A stretch of DNA of 64,000 nt, taken from the NCBI GenBank assembly GCA_964392365.1, contig CAYMPH010000006.1, positions 124,001-188,000 of the forward strand, given 5' to 3'. The stretch is from CAYMPH01 sp964392365 (lineage in GTDB: Bacteria; Spirochaetota; UBA4802; UBA5550). The notes beneath the pieces are model-generated. The model worked only from the letters and a program-made list of their open reading frames with translations, was not told where the DNA came from and searched no databases. Of the stretch, positions 18,191-27,103 are shown piece by piece (positions within the stretch are counted from its first letter, which is position 1; each line of letters opens with the position of its first letter). Made by a program: the position numbers and the translations under genes.

Positions 18191-19969
18191 ATGACAAACA
18201 TCAGAAAGAATAATCTCGATAAATCACTATCTCCATATCTGCAGCAGCATAAAGATAACCCAATTTGGTGGCAGGAATGGAGCGCGGAAACAATAGAGGC
18301 GGCAGTTCAGGAGAACAAGCCTATTTTTGTTTCTATAGGTTATGCAACCTGTCACTGGTGCCACGTAATGGCTGCTGAAGCATTTTCAGATAAAGAAACT
18401 GCAGATTACCTGAACCGGAATTTTATATGCATTAAAGTTGACCGGGAACTGCGTCCGGATATAGATCAGTTTTTAATGAGTTATATAATTGCGCAAAGTG
18501 GAAGCGGAGGCTGGCCTTTAAATGTTTTTTTAACTCCGGATATTAATCCGTTTTTTGCGCTCACATACGCGCCTGCTGAATCAAACGGTTCTATGGGATC
18601 ATTTCTGACTATTGCGCAGAAAGTTAATGACTATTATAAAAAAAATCCAGGCAATATAAAACCATTTATTGCAGATGAGGAAACTCCTCCTATTGCAGAG
18701 GAATATTATCTTATTATCAGCCTTGTAAGATTTGCTGATCCTTTACACGGCGGGTTCGGGCAAACTCAGAAATTTCCGCCGCATACTACACTTTTATTTC
18801 TATTATATTCACTTTCCATCAATGATAAAATTGAAGTCAGGAAAGTATGCAGCAATACTCTTGATGCTATGTGCCTGCGGGGTTTGAATGATCATCTTCA
18901 GGGCGGTGTTTTCAGATACTGTGTAGATCGTGAATGGACAATTCCGCATTTTGAAAAGATGCTCTACGATCAGGCCATGGCTCTGTGGTGTTACTGCCTT
19001 GCGTATAAAACTCTCGGTAAAAGCGAATATAAAATCATGGCAGAGAATATTCTGCGATGCCTTGACGAAAGCTTTGAAGATAACGGACTGTATATATCAG
19101 GACACGATGCTGATACTGAACATTCCGAGGGAGCTACGTATTTATGGGATTATGATGAATTAAAAAAAGAACTTTCTGATGAAGAATTCAGTCAGCTGTG
19201 CGAAGTTTACAATATTGAAAAGGCAGGAAATTTTGAAGGGAAAATTCATCTGATTAAAAAAATTGAAATCAGTATTGCTCCGATTGAAAATAAACTTCTT
19301 TCTATCAGAAAGCTCAAGGTTCAGCCGGATATGGACAAAAAAATTCTCTGCGGCATCAATGCTTTAACTGCAATTGCTATGACTCAGGCTTCCCGTTTTC
19401 TTGAAAAGCCTGAACTCGAGGATAAGGCTTCAGGTATTATGAAACGCCTGATGGAAATTTTTTGGAACGGTAAAACACTCGGCCATTCTCTTTATAAAAA
19501 TGAAACGCAGAATCAGAATTTTCTTTTTGATGCAGCTGCTGTACTGACAGCAATTACATTTCTCTATGAAAATGATAAAACCTGGGAAGCTCAAATGACT
19601 TCAATGGCAGCATATACCGAATCATTCAGACAGGATGAAACTTGGCTTGAGTCCCGGTCAGAAGATTTTCATCCTGTAAATGCTTCCTGGTTTGACCATC
19701 CGATTCCTTCAAGCGTGAGTCTTGCTGAAATGGGTTTATCGCGTTCTGCTCTTCTTAAAGGTTATGAAATTATAAGAAAATCATACAGAGAACCTTTCCG
19801 GGCAGATTTTTATAATATTGCTGCTATGCTCAGCAACGGACTCTTCCACATAATTACTTCAAAAAATCAGATTTCATGGGGTTTCCTAAAACCAAATTCC
19901 ATCCAGGTACGAGGAGATATGGAATCGGATTGCTTCAACGGAACATGCTCTGTATTAAAAATACATTGA
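18191..19969 (+). CDS. Thioredoxin-domain (DUF255 / YyaL-type) protein
   Basis: 592 residues. The N-terminus (about 8-170) is a thioredoxin-like fold with the family opening NNLDKSLSPYLQQHKDNPIWW and the active-site CHWCH (C54, C57), followed by VDRE and SGSGGWPLNVFLTPD. The rest is an alpha/alpha-barrel like that of glycosidases and epimerases (for example HLQGGVFRYCVDREWTIPHFEKMLYDQA). It matches the YyaL/spermatogenesis-associated protein 20 family; its usual length is nearer 680, so this is a compact member. Reaction unknown; a redox or cellobiose epimerase-like role has been suggested for relatives. No clear ribosome binding site. Confidence 0.8.
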   Translation: MTNIRKNNLDKSLSPYLQQHKDNPIWWQEWSAETIEAAVQENKPIFVSIGYATCHWCHVMAAEAFSDKETADYLNRNFICIKVDRELRPDIDQFLMSYIIAQSGSGGWPLNVFLTPDINPFFALTYAPAESNGSMGSFLTIAQKVNDYYKKNPGNIKPFIADEETPPIAEEYYLIISLVRFADPLHGGFGQTQKFPPHTTLLFLLYSLSINDKIEVRKVCSNTLDAMCLRGLNDHLQGGVFRYCVDREWTIPHFEKMLYDQAMALWCYCLAYKTLGKSEYKIMAENILRCLDESFEDNGLYISGHDADTEHSEGATYLWDYDELKKELSDEEFSQLCEVYNIEKAGNFEGKIHLIKKIEISIAPIENKLLSIRKLKVQPDMDKKILCGINALTAIAMTQASRFLEKPELEDKASGIMKRLMEIFWNGKTLGHSLYKNETQNQNFLFDAAAVLTAITFLYENDKTWEAQMTSMAAYTESFRQDETWLESRSEDFHPVNASWFDHPIPSSVSLAEMGLSRSALLKGYEIIRKSYREPFRADFYNIAAMLSNGLFHIITSKNQISWGFLKPNSIQVRGDMESDCFNGTCSVLKIH

Positions 19970-20040
19970 ATGTTTTGTTTAATGAATTAACCGGAAAAAT
20001 AAGATAAAATACTTATAAAATTTAATTAAAGGATAAGCTA

Positions 20041-20586
20041 ATGTCTTTAATAGGTAAATGGATAAACCTGATAAACAAAGTAGCAGTTGGAAACTGGAAA
20101 ATAAAAATAATATTTGCTCCTATAGTCGGATTGCTATATGTAGCTTTAATAGGCTTATTTATTTATATATCTTTTGTTTGTGATCAGTTGGTAAATTTTC
20201 CAAAAATATTCAGCAGCCTATGGAATTCAATTATTGGTATTCCTGTTGCAATAATTGGTTTTATGCTGATGTTCTTCTCAGTTTTATTTTTTTTAAAAGT
20301 AAAAGGTACTCCTGTACCATTAAGCCCGCCGCCAAAGCTTGTAAAAACAGGATTATATAAATATGTCCGTAATCCTATGCTCACAGGAATTTTTCTCCAG
20401 TTGTTCGGGTTTGGGATAATTTTAAACTCAATATCACTGATTTTTATTTTTACGCCTCTTTTTATTATAATAAATATCTGGGAATTGAAGATGGTAGAAG
20501 AACCAGAATTGGAGAAACGTCTTGGTAAAGACTATATTGATTATAAAAAACAGGTTCCAATGTTTTTTCCATGGTTAAAAAAATAA
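20041..20586 (+). CDS. Isoprenylcysteine methyltransferase-like membrane protein
   Basis: 181 residues with four or five membrane helices. The C-terminal half has the ICMT/PEMT family blocks: KLVKTGLYKYVRNPMLTG, then ELKMVEEPELEKRLGKDYIDYKKQVPMFFPW, where RNP and the Glu-Glu region bind S-adenosylmethionine. Bacterial members methylate small or lipid substrates in the membrane; the substrate here is unknown. Ribosome binding site AAAGGA. It may be co-transcribed with the HEAT-like gene 80 bp downstream. Confidence 0.75.
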   Translation: MSLIGKWINLINKVAVGNWKIKIIFAPIVGLLYVALIGLFIYISFVCDQLVNFPKIFSSLWNSIIGIPVAIIGFMLMFFSVLFFLKVKGTPVPLSPPPKLVKTGLYKYVRNPMLTGIFLQLFGFGIILNSISLIFIFTPLFIIINIWELKMVEEPELEKRLGKDYIDYKKQVPMFFPWLKK

Positions 20587-20666
20587 TACTGCTGCATATA
20601 TCTTTTTCAAAAATACATTCCTGGTTTCATCTTTAAGTTCAGTTTTTAACTCATGAGAGAATAACT

Positions 20667-21401
20667 ATGAAAAGCTCAAAAAAACAACTTGAAGAGCGAG
20701 GCTTTGTTTCTGACGAAGATTTAATAAATCAAAAAAATATTTCTGATGAAGAACTTCTTAAACTTTTAAATAGTCCAATCCCTGTTGATCGGACTATTGG
20801 TGCAAAAATTTCAATTGGAAAAAGAAACGAAAAATTTCTTCCGAAGATGTGCGAACTAATAATAATTGAAACAAAGCTATATACTAAAATTGCATTATCT
20901 GAAGCTATAATAAAATATGGAATATTGTCATTAAAATATCTTTTACCTCTTTTAGGCAAAATCGGGAATAACCAGCATAAAAAAATTGATCTGGTGGATT
21001 TAAAGAAAAAATCATATCCTCTGCCGCGGGATTTAGCTGCAAGAATTATTATACGAATCGGTGAGCCTGCATTACCATTTTTAGAAGAAATAATACTTTC
21101 CGGAACATATTTACAAAAACTTGAAGCAATAGATGCAATAGGTCATATTGCTTTTAATTTTAAACAATATAGAAGTGAAAAATATTTACATTTTTTATTA
21201 AAAGAAAACATTGATAATGAGTTAGTTGTATGGAAAATTATCAGAGCCTTTCAGGCGTTTTGCAGTAAAGAAGTTGAGGAACAATTGAAAAATATTATTG
21301 AAAAAAATGATAATAAAATATTAGTAGAAGAATCTAAAAGAAGTTTAAGACAGATTGAAAAACGAAGAACACAATTTGAAAAAACAAACCAGCAGAAATA
21401 G
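20667..21401 (+). CDS. HEAT-like helical repeat protein
   Basis: 244 residues, no signal peptide or membrane segment. It is built of amphipathic helix pairs such as AKISIGKRNEKFLPKMCELI, IRIGEPALPFLEEIILSG and LEAIDAIGHIAFNF, resembling HEAT/PBS-lyase-type repeats that serve as protein-binding scaffolds. The C-terminus is highly charged. No catalytic motif. The next gene follows after 32 bp on the same strand. Confidence 0.55.
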   Translation: MKSSKKQLEERGFVSDEDLINQKNISDEELLKLLNSPIPVDRTIGAKISIGKRNEKFLPKMCELIIIETKLYTKIALSEAIIKYGILSLKYLLPLLGKIGNNQHKKIDLVDLKKKSYPLPRDLAARIIIRIGEPALPFLEEIILSGTYLQKLEAIDAIGHIAFNFKQYRSEKYLHFLLKENIDNELVVWKIIRAFQAFCSKEVEEQLKNIIEKNDNKILVEESKRSLRQIEKRRTQFEKTNQQK

Positions 21402-21433
21402 TTTACTAATATATGCATTCAGGAAGAGCAGCC

Positions 21434-22492
21434 ATGAATAAAAAATATGACAAGCTGATAATATATTATTTTTCAGGTACTGGAAATGCGAAACATTGCG
21501 CTTCATGGATTTGCGAAACTGCTGAAAAACTTGGAATCAAGGCAAATATGTATGATATCAGCAAAACAGAAGTTAGAACTATTGCTTCTCCATCTGCCGG
21601 GACTCTCATAGGATTCTGCTCGCCAACACATGGTTTTCATTTTCCTGAAATAACCAGAAAATTCATACGCAGATTTCCGGCAGCAACAGGAGCAGATGCC
21701 TTTATTCTAAATACGCGCGCTGGAGTGAGAATCTTCAAAATAGTTATTCCAGGACTCAGCGGAGTGCTTCATTATGTTTCTTCTTTAATCCTGATGATTA
21801 AAGGATATAGAATAGTCGGTCTGCTTCCGGTTGATCTTCCTTCAAACTGGATTTCTCTTCATCCAGCAATTGAAAAAGCAGGCACGGAAATTATCTATTC
21901 AAAGCAGAAGCTGAAAGTAGCAGGATTTGCAGGGAAAATTCTCACAGGGAAACCGGTTTATCGCGCTTTATATGACATTGTGCAGGATGCGATAATATCA
22001 CCCTTCACTTTTGGATATCTGCTGATGGGAAGATTTTTTTTCTCGAAATCTTATTTTGCATCAAGAGAATGTAACCTTTGCATGGTATGTCTTAATGAAT
22101 GTCCTGTAAAGGCCATCAGTGTTGTGGATGATAGAATGTTCTGGGCATCAAAATGTGAAAGCTGCATGCACTGCATGAATATCTGCCCGAAACATGCAAT
22201 TGAGACGCCTCACGGTTTCCTAATAGCATTTTTTTATATTTTTTCAATTACAATATCAGCTGGTATTGCTTCTCTTATAACAAATTTTAATGCAGGTAAA
22301 TATTTTTCATGGATGAGAAATGATTTTATTAAATTTATGCTTACATCTGCTGTAGTTCTTCCTTTTTATTTTATGACATACAGGATTATGCATTTTCTGA
22401 TGCGCTTCAGAGTTATAGAAAGAATTATGACATTAACATCATTAACCCATTTAAAATACTGGGGAAGATATAAAGCATCGAAGAAATTTTAA
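21434..22492 (+). CDS. Flavodoxin-ferredoxin fusion (EFR1-type)
   Basis: 352 residues from ATG 21434, which follows AGGAAGAGC; an in-frame ATG at 21413 lacks a good site. The N-terminus is a flavodoxin-like domain with FMN loop YFSGTGNAK (near 12-20) and SPTHGFHFP. Two 4Fe-4S cluster motifs follow near residue 210-250: CNLCMVCLNECP and CESCMHCMNICP. The last 100 residues contain two hydrophobic segments, so the protein may be membrane-attached. It likely moves electrons between low-potential donors and an unknown acceptor. Members are common in anaerobes. Confidence 0.8.
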   Translation: MNKKYDKLIIYYFSGTGNAKHCASWICETAEKLGIKANMYDISKTEVRTIASPSAGTLIGFCSPTHGFHFPEITRKFIRRFPAATGADAFILNTRAGVRIFKIVIPGLSGVLHYVSSLILMIKGYRIVGLLPVDLPSNWISLHPAIEKAGTEIIYSKQKLKVAGFAGKILTGKPVYRALYDIVQDAIISPFTFGYLLMGRFFFSKSYFASRECNLCMVCLNECPVKAISVVDDRMFWASKCESCMHCMNICPKHAIETPHGFLIAFFYIFSITISAGIASLITNFNAGKYFSWMRNDFIKFMLTSAVVLPFYFMTYRIMHFLMRFRVIERIMTLTSLTHLKYWGRYKASKKF

Positions 22493-22647
22493 TTTATTTC
22501 CGGATATAAATCCACACCGTCCGATGCTGGGCAGTTCATATATAATAAATTAATACAAAAATTACAAACAAAACTATATTTTTAGAAAGGTAGAATATAC
22601 TGAAAAAAGATTGACCTTATACTTTTTAAGATGAAGAGTGTTTATTA

Positions 22648-23694
22648 ATGAAAAATATACAAACATCCGGGAATGATTTTGCAGGCATACTATCTGAAGT
22701 AGCAATTTTTTCATCCCTGACACCTGATGAACTTGCGATAGTATCAAAAAGCAGTGAACTCACAGAACTCACTCCTGGAACTGTTCTTTTCCATTCTGGA
22801 GAAAAGTGCTACCATTTAAAAATAGTAGTAAAGGGCTGCATTAATATTATCATGGAAGAAGACCATGCTGCAGATTCAATTATTGCCCAGCTGGTCCCAG
22901 GCGATTCTTTCGGTGAACTGGAATTGCTGACCGGAGTACCGTTTAATGCTAAGGCAGTAGCAGAAGAATCGGAAGGGGATTTAAAAAACGGATGCTCCCT
23001 TTTAAATTTCCCGACTGAGAATGCAGGCGAAACTGATGCTTTTGAAAAATTCTGCTCAAAAAATGCAGGCATTGCTGCCAAGATGCTTTTTTCATATTTA
23101 CATTCCACAACCGGCAGGCTGCGGAATGCTCTTTCCATAATAAAAGAAAACTCACCATTAATGCAGGAACTTAAAAAACAGGTTTATGGCGATAAGCTTA
23201 CAGGATTGTTCAATAAAACATACCTGGAGGAAAAAATTCCTGAATATATTAAAAATAATCCGGCTGATAAACTTGCCCTGATCATGTTTAAACCGGACAA
23301 TTTCAAGGAAGTTAATGATACCTTTGGTCATGAGGCCGGCGATCAGGTACTTGTTTTAATGGCTGAAGAATTGCAGAAAAAGTTATCCGAACACGACAAA
23401 TCAGGTTTCGGGATAGCAGTAAAGTATATGGGAAATGAGCTTGCTCTGATGCTTCCAGGTAAAGGCAGGGAAGAAGCAAAAGCTGAGGCTGAGAAAATAA
23501 AAAATTACATGAATAGTCTTGATATTCGCGATATAATAAAATCTGATTCATTAAAAATAACAGTCAGTTCCGGCATATCTCTTTATCCGGATCATTCAGA
23601 CAATGGTTTGGAGCTTATTGCTATTGCTCATGAACTTCCTCTTATAGGGCGCGGAAGAGGCGGCAGTCAGATTCTTTTTCCTGAGGATAAATAA
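22648..23694 (+). CDS. cNMP-binding-like plus GGDEF-like protein, both sites degenerate
   Basis: 348 residues. Residues 15-150 are a cyclic-nucleotide-binding fold, but the phosphate-binding cassette reads FGELELLTGVPFNAKA, lacking the Arg that binds the phosphate. Residues 183-345 are a GGDEF fold (DKLTGLFN, NDTFGHEAGD), but the signature is MGNEL at 261-265 and the first metal Asp is replaced (FKPDNFK). It is therefore unlikely to make c-di-GMP. It is followed by an intact paralogue whose ATG overlaps this stop by one base, so a regulatory partner role is likely. No strong ribosome binding site. Confidence 0.75.
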   Translation: MKNIQTSGNDFAGILSEVAIFSSLTPDELAIVSKSSELTELTPGTVLFHSGEKCYHLKIVVKGCINIIMEEDHAADSIIAQLVPGDSFGELELLTGVPFNAKAVAEESEGDLKNGCSLLNFPTENAGETDAFEKFCSKNAGIAAKMLFSYLHSTTGRLRNALSIIKENSPLMQELKKQVYGDKLTGLFNKTYLEEKIPEYIKNNPADKLALIMFKPDNFKEVNDTFGHEAGDQVLVLMAEELQKKLSEHDKSGFGIAVKYMGNELALMLPGKGREEAKAEAEKIKNYMNSLDIRDIIKSDSLKITVSSGISLYPDHSDNGLELIAIAHELPLIGRGRGGSQILFPEDK

Positions 23695-24677
23695 TGCAGA
23701 TATTTGAAAAACCGGAAGATATTCTCGGAAAGGTCGGAATATTTTCTACACTGGATAACGAACAGCGCGCATTTGTATACAGTCTGATGCGTCTAACACG
23801 CTGCAGGAAGGATGAAATTCTGTTTGAAGAAGGATCATCCGGTGATGAAATGTTTATTATTATTCAGGGATCTGTTTCAATTGAAGTTACATTAAGTGAC
23901 GGGAAAAAGCTTGAAATTTCACGTTTAAATGATGGAAATTTTTTTGGTGAAATGTCAATAATTGAACAGCTTCCGAGATCTGCAACATGCACAGCATTAA
24001 CTGACAGCGTATTCCTGGGATTAAAAGCTGAAGAATTTCTTTCTTTAATTGAAAAAAAACCTGAAGCAGCAACGAAAATTTTATATGGTATGCTCGGCAT
24101 TATAGCCCAGCGCCTTGCAGCCACAGGATCATTTGTATCTCAAATGGTTGTCTGGGGTGAAAATGCAAGGAAGCGTGCAATTACGGATGAAGCAACCGGC
24201 CTTTTTAATCGCAGATATCTTGATGATTCCATGGAAACTTTTTTCAGAAAAGCAAAATTGGAAAACAAGCATCTGAGTTACGCCATGTTCGATCTAGACC
24301 GTTTTGGCACATTAAATAAAAACTACGGTCTGCCTTTTGGTGACAGCGTTATTATTACCATGAGCAAAACCTTTTCAAAGGTCTTTGAAAAAACAGATAT
24401 TCTTGTCCGATATGGCGGCGATGAGTTTACCTTTTTATTTCCTGATACAACTCCGGATGACGCGTTAAAGCGCTGTGAAAAGCTGTGCCATGAAATCCGA
24501 TCTATTATTTTTCCTGAACACCCTGAGCTTCGTATTTCCTGCAGTATAGGAATTGCAGCGTATCCTGTACATGCTGAATCTCTTGAAAATTTGCGAGAGG
24601 CTGCAGATAAAGCATTGTATCTTGCAAAGGAAACCGGACGGGATAAAGCTGTTACTTTAAAAATTGACGGTAAATAG
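23694..24677 (+). CDS. cNMP-binding diguanylate cyclase
   Basis: 327 residues. Residues 15-135 form a cyclic-nucleotide-binding domain with a good cassette, FGEMSIIEQLPRSATC (Arg 96). Residues 160-320 are a GGDEF domain with DEATGLFNRRYLDD, FDLDRFG and intact GGDEF at 241-245. The RxxD inhibitory position is EKTD, so product feedback is probably lost. A cyclic nucleotide such as cAMP may control c-di-GMP synthesis. The start overlaps the previous stop, and the pair looks like an inactive/active dimer. A DHH phosphoesterase gene follows 31 bp later. Confidence 0.85.
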   Translation: MQIFEKPEDILGKVGIFSTLDNEQRAFVYSLMRLTRCRKDEILFEEGSSGDEMFIIIQGSVSIEVTLSDGKKLEISRLNDGNFFGEMSIIEQLPRSATCTALTDSVFLGLKAEEFLSLIEKKPEAATKILYGMLGIIAQRLAATGSFVSQMVVWGENARKRAITDEATGLFNRRYLDDSMETFFRKAKLENKHLSYAMFDLDRFGTLNKNYGLPFGDSVIITMSKTFSKVFEKTDILVRYGGDEFTFLFPDTTPDDALKRCEKLCHEIRSIIFPEHPELRISCSIGIAAYPVHAESLENLREAADKALYLAKETGRDKAVTLKIDGK

Positions 24678-24708
24678 AACAATGAAATTATAAGAGAGAT
24701 TAGATGTG

Positions 24709-25902
24709 ATGAAAACAAAACGTGATGAAATTCAAAAGTCAGAGTTTTCAGATATCAAGAAAAAAGAACGGGTAATAAAAAAAATTATCCGTGTACTTGA
24801 TGAAAAAGATAATTTTCTCCTTGTAGGGCATAAGCACCCGGATGAAGACTGCATTGCTTCCATGGTAGCTTTCGGCCTTTTAGCCAGCAAGATGAATAAA
24901 ACAGTACATATTGCCCTTAGCGGAAATATTCAGGATAATTTTTCCTACCTTCTTTCAATCTGTAAATATAATTCCATTAATATAATAAAAAACAGTTCCG
25001 ATGTTCCGGGAAAAATTTCTGTTGTTGTTTCACTTGATACGCCAAAACCGGACATGATAGATGATTACGGGTATCTTAATGATATTATTTTTAATAGTAA
25101 TGTTTTGCGTGTTGAAATAGATCATCATCTGGAAGCTGATTCAAGATATTTCGGTGATGACGATTACTGCCTTGTATCTGGCGCATCATCAACATGCGAG
25201 CTGATAGGGCTTCTTACATTAAAACTTGAAAAAAATGTCAAGCTGCTTGCAAAATATCAGATACGGGAATTATTTACTAGAAATCTTGTGCTGTCGATAA
25301 TTACCGGTATTATCAGCGATTCGCGTATGGGCAAATATCTTAAAACTCCTGAGGAACGCTGGTTCTATAATTATTTCTCGAACCTTTTTGATGAGATGCT
25401 TGCAAAAAAAACGCATACCGGTTCAAATAATTTAACTTCCAAGGAAGAAGTTTTTAAAGCAATTGAAACACTTTCCAACAATGAAGAAAAATGTTCCGAC
25501 TTCCTTTTAAAACGATGGAAGCACGAAGAGTGTGTTGATGCAATAATTATCAATCAGGAAGAATCTGATGAATTAAACCGGCTTTACGGGAATGATATTT
25601 TTGTATCTGTTGCTAAAACACTTACAAATAAGCTGGCAGAAGAAAACGGATATCTGGGTATGGTTGTTTTTTATGATGATTCTTCTGTTTCAGATCTGGT
25701 ACAGTTCCGCTTAAGACGCAGCCAGGCATATCAGAATCTTGATTTGAGGGATATTCTTCTGCAGAATAATATTGAAAATGGAGGAGGCCATCCTGGCGCA
25801 GTTGGTTTCCGTTTTGTGAAAAAAACAATTCCGGATATATTTGAATTCAGTAAAAATCTTATACAGAAAATATCTCTGGAAGTACAAAAGACCAGAGGTT
25901 AA
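24709..25902 (+). CDS. DHH/DHHA1-family phosphoesterase (NrnA-like)
   Basis: About 397 residues. The DHH domain shows GHKHPDEDCIAS (near 40-51), SLDTPKPDMID and the DHH-type motif VEIDHHLEAD, all metal ligands. The DHHA1 domain ends in GGGHPGAVGF. Relatives are nano-RNases, 3'-phosphoadenosine phosphatases or c-di-AMP phosphodiesterases. There is no PAS or GGDEF domain, so NrnA-like is the best guess, but it is longer than typical NrnA. Position after two GGDEF genes suggests pGpG or cyclic dinucleotide turnover. Start may be GTG 24706 or ATG 24709, after AGAGAG. Confidence 0.8.
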   Translation: MKTKRDEIQKSEFSDIKKKERVIKKIIRVLDEKDNFLLVGHKHPDEDCIASMVAFGLLASKMNKTVHIALSGNIQDNFSYLLSICKYNSINIIKNSSDVPGKISVVVSLDTPKPDMIDDYGYLNDIIFNSNVLRVEIDHHLEADSRYFGDDDYCLVSGASSTCELIGLLTLKLEKNVKLLAKYQIRELFTRNLVLSIITGIISDSRMGKYLKTPEERWFYNYFSNLFDEMLAKKTHTGSNNLTSKEEVFKAIETLSNNEEKCSDFLLKRWKHEECVDAIIINQEESDELNRLYGNDIFVSVAKTLTNKLAEENGYLGMVVFYDDSSVSDLVQFRLRRSQAYQNLDLRDILLQNNIENGGGHPGAVGFRFVKKTIPDIFEFSKNLIQKISLEVQKTRG

Positions 25903-26039
25903 GAGAAAATTTTTAATGTGCTCAAAATCAAGAATCATTCTTGACAAATTGCCTTCTCATAAAATTTATTAATTAAATTTTTAATTATTATAAAATAAAG
26001 AAACTGAAATGAAAATAAAAATAAGGAGATAATAAATAA

Positions 26040-26801
26040 ATGATTAATGAAAGGATAGAAGACGGTATTGTCATTGCAGAGTTCGCTGGCGGTAAGGGCA
26101 ACTCTATCACAGTTGAAACTCTTAAAAGTATTAAAGACATAGTTCAGAGAGTGAACACTGATGATGCGCTGAAGGGAATTGTATTAACCGGAGCAGGGAA
26201 ATTATTCTGCTCAGGATTTGATCTCCCTATGTTTTTAAGCTTCAAAGACCTCAAGGAAGTTACAGATTTTTTTACATTTGCAGAAGATGTATTTATCGAA
26301 TTTTTTATGTGCAAGAAACCGGTTGTTTCAGCAATTAATGGTGCTGCAGTTGCAGGAGGATGTATTCTCGCTATGGCATCAGATTACCGTATTATAAAAA
26401 ATCATCCGAAAATAAAAGTCGGCATGTCTGAAATTAAAATCGGTCTTGGCCTTTCAATTGCACAGACTGAAATAATGCGCTTTGGACTTGATGGAAACAA
26501 CGCATACAGAAAGATCATGTATGATGGACTTCTCTACGATGTGAATGGAGCGAAAGAAGCCGGCCTTGTAGATGAATTAGCAGAAGAAGCTGAACTTCTT
26601 AACAGAGCAAAAGCAGTTGTTAAAGGATGGATAGATAATCCGGGCAGAGCTTTTATGATGCTGAAACCAGGGTACAGACAGCCTCATGCTGACAGAATGC
26701 GCAACAGACTGAAAAATGAAAACTGGCAGGATGGATTTAAAATATTCTTTGACAAGGGTACACGTGCCACAATTGAAATGGTTATTAAAATGATGGGGTA
26801 A
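26040..26801 (+). CDS. Enoyl-CoA hydratase/isomerase (crotonase) family protein
   Basis: 253 residues, normal crotonase length. The oxyanion-hole segments are KLFCSGFDL (near 57-65) and NGAAVAGGCILAMASDYRI (near 100-118), with the catalytic-region block IGLGLSIAQTEIMRFG after. Crotonase enzymes act on acyl-CoA thioesters; hydratase, isomerase or hydrolase activity cannot be distinguished. The strong AAGGAGAT ribosome binding site is 7-10 bp before the ATG. It stands alone and ends with a hairpin terminator. Confidence 0.85.
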   Translation: MINERIEDGIVIAEFAGGKGNSITVETLKSIKDIVQRVNTDDALKGIVLTGAGKLFCSGFDLPMFLSFKDLKEVTDFFTFAEDVFIEFFMCKKPVVSAINGAAVAGGCILAMASDYRIIKNHPKIKVGMSEIKIGLGLSIAQTEIMRFGLDGNNAYRKIMYDGLLYDVNGAKEAGLVDELAEEAELLNRAKAVVKGWIDNPGRAFMMLKPGYRQPHADRMRNRLKNENWQDGFKIFFDKGTRATIEMVIKMMG

Positions 26802-26823
26802 TCCGGAATCTGAATAAACCTGC

Positions 26824-26887
26824 AAAAGGCGATATGGAAGGCTTTTAATATAAACAGATTCCATTTCGCCTTTTAAATTTTTCTACT
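26824..26887 (+). terminator. Rho-independent terminator after the crotonase gene
   Basis: AAAAGGCGATATGGAA (26824-26839) pairs with TTCCATTTCGCCTTTT (26859-26874) at 15 of 16 positions, followed by AAATTTTTCT. The remaining gap to 27103 has a TTGACA at 26988 but no convincing -10 element, and nothing else I can support. Confidence 0.7.
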
Positions 26888-27103
26888 CTGCTGTGAATAA
26901 AAGAAACCCATTCAATAGTTTTCGCAAAAAAGGATTCTCTTCTGATTTAATTATGTCTCCGGGAAAAAGAGCAAATAAAGAAAGCCGTTGACACAAATAA
27001 TTGAAAAGTAATAGTGTCCACGGATAAATAATACAGCATTAAAAGTGAAAAATTTAACTTAGTTAAAAATAAATTTTATCAACATAACTTTTAGGGGGTT
27101 AAT

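Noticed and set aside
26988..27016. Promoter for ilvC from TTGACA at 26988
   Set aside because: No -10 element better than three of six matches at 15-18 bp spacing.
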